From Fen-999 sp044220545 (lineage in GTDB: Bacteria; Pseudomonadota; Gammaproteobacteria; Burkholderiales; Rhodocyclaceae), in assembly GCA_044220545.1 (NCBI GenBank), contig JBGAQX010000026.1:1-63266 (forward strand): DNA of 63,266 bases, given 5' to 3'. The notes under the pieces were generated by a model. The model searched no databases. It was given only the letters and a program-made list of their open reading frames with translations, and was not told the origin of the DNA. This document shows positions 62,568 through 63,266 of this stretch, piece by piece; within the stretch, counting starts at the first letter, position 1; each line of letters starts with the position of its first letter. The position numbers were made by a program, and so were the translations under genes.

Positions 62568-63266
62568 ATGGCGCCCGGCAAATACTTCTGGGCGAGAAGG
62601 GTGGGTGGCTCGCTCCTGCTCTTCGCCACGTTGCTGGCCAATTCGCCGACAAAGGCAGCCGACCAAGTTGCCGCAGGCACCGATCCCAGTTCCGTTTCGC
62701 TGCGCATCGAAACCGGCATGCATATCGCGCCGATCCGGGCAATTGCCGCCGATCGCGAGGGCCGTTACGCGGTCACCGCATCGGAGGACAAGACCGCCAG
62801 GATTTGGGATGTTGCGACGAGCCGCCTGCTACAAGTATTTCGGCCACCGTCGGGTTCGGCGAACGATGGCAAGTTGTTCTCGGTATCCATGGCACCGGAT
62901 GGTCAACTGTTCGCCACCAGCGGCTGGTCCGCCGGCAACGATGTGTATGTGGTCAATCGCACCAATGCAGAGATCGTTCATCGGATCACGGGGCTGCCGA
63001 ACGTGGCAACCGCGCTGGCTTTCTCACCGGATGGCCAATATCTGGCCGTCGGCTTGTGGGGCCAGCATGGGGTCCGCCTGTTTTCATCGTCCGACGGCTG
63101 GCGCGGAACTCGCGAGCTGGGCGGTGACCGCGAAGTCGGGGGCGACATTCATGCCTTGGTCTGGTCACCGGACGGCAAGCGCTTGGCCGCCAGTTCCGCC
63201 GATGGAACTCTAAGACTATACGGGCTTGGCGAGGGTGGTCTGCGGCTCGCGGTGCGAAGCCCCGCC
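62568..63266 (+). CDS. WD40-repeat protein, N-terminal part (runs off the window)
   Basis: The frame opens at ATG 62568 (MAPGKYFWARRVGG) and is still open at the window edge after 233 codons. A signal peptide (about 10-31, ending SPTKAADQ) is followed by WD40/beta-propeller repeats: ITASEDKTARIWD-type (VTASEDKTARIWDVATSRLL), FSPDGQYLAVGLWG, WSPDGKRLAASSADGTLRLYG. Several betaproteobacterial proteins with this N-terminus continue into a caspase (peptidase C14) domain; whether this one does cannot be seen. Co-transcribed with the lipoprotein gene upstream. Confidence 0.85.
   Translation, partial: MAPGKYFWARRVGGSLLLFATLLANSPTKAADQVAAGTDPSSVSLRIETGMHIAPIRAIAADREGRYAVTASEDKTARIWDVATSRLLQVFRPPSGSANDGKLFSVSMAPDGQLFATSGWSAGNDVYVVNRTNAEIVHRITGLPNVATALAFSPDGQYLAVGLWGQHGVRLFSSSDGWRGTRELGGDREVGGDIHALVWSPDGKRLAASSADGTLRLYGLGEGGLRLAVRSPA

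Overview
The window is a GC-rich (about 65-70%) bacterial chromosome segment with densely packed genes. Its content suggests a betaproteobacterium, most probably a Rhodocyclales-type organism. The evidence is the ActP/DUF485 and VC_2705/DUF4212 symporter pairs, a groESL operon carrying a CIRCE box, a Ubi quinone pathway, DUF2802, SPOR and DUF2339 membrane proteins, and an rplU-rpmA-obgE-proB locus next to a divergent ispB. I see no rRNA, insertion sequence, prophage or CRISPR array. This taxonomic call is inference from gene content only.

Layout. (1) 1-8.1 kb, minus strand except one TPR gene: two sodium:solute symporters of different subfamilies, each preceded by its small membrane partner (yjcH-actP; DUF4212-VC_2705 type), then a TctDE/QseBC-like two-component system upstream of the second symporter. 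(2) 8.1-13.4 kb: a small unknown gene, groESL with an overlapping promoter/CIRCE control region, and pepN. (3) 13.5-17.4 kb, plus strand: unknown conserved genes, then a dacB (PBP4) carrying an in-frame collagen-like tandem repeat. (4) 17.4-19.7 kb: a small accessory patch with a DUF4143 ATPase under a cluster of palindromes, a membrane protein and a VapBC-type toxin-antitoxin pair. (5) 19.8-29.8 kb, minus strand: a long co-directional run of ArsR regulator, Tat-type amidohydrolase, LplT-PlsC fusion, DUF2339 protein, Ser/Thr kinase fused to a cyclic-nucleotide domain, ubiA and ubiD. (6) 29.8-35.3 kb, minus strand: a small autotransporter, recG, ridA, SPOR and DUF2802 genes.

(7) 35.6-42.5 kb, plus strand: a diguanylate cyclase, a LysM-FecR secreted protein translationally coupled to a CHASE2-PAS-GGDEF-EAL protein, and an ankyrin protein. 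(8) 42.6-48.5 kb: a tightly overlapping nucleotide-sugar operon manC-rfbBDAC-galE making GDP-mannose, dTDP-L-rhamnose and UDP-galactose precursors. Its rfbA carries a perfect 69-bp in-frame tandem duplication across the active-site signature. (9) 48.6-50.3 kb: another diguanylate cyclase. (10) 50.3-56.8 kb, minus strand: the four-gene Anbu (bacterial proteasome homologue) locus with circularly permuted ATP-grasp, alpha-E, Anbu and transglutaminase/DUF2126. (11) 57-61 kb: tRNA-Pro(CGG), ispB, and the divergent rplU-rpmA-obgE-proB. (12) 61.2 kb to the edge: an OmpA-like lipoprotein and a truncated WD40 protein that runs off the window.

Functional themes are organic-acid uptake, envelope and polysaccharide biogenesis, c-di-GMP signalling (three GGDEF proteins) and ubiquinone synthesis (ubiA and ubiD here, ispB supplying the side chain). 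The most unusual items are the rfbA duplication, the Gly-X-Thr repeat in PBP4, an EF-hand-like loop plus a long Ala/Lys-rich insert in the VC_2705-type symporter, the Anbu locus, and several perfect palindromes overlapping start codons of regulatory genes.
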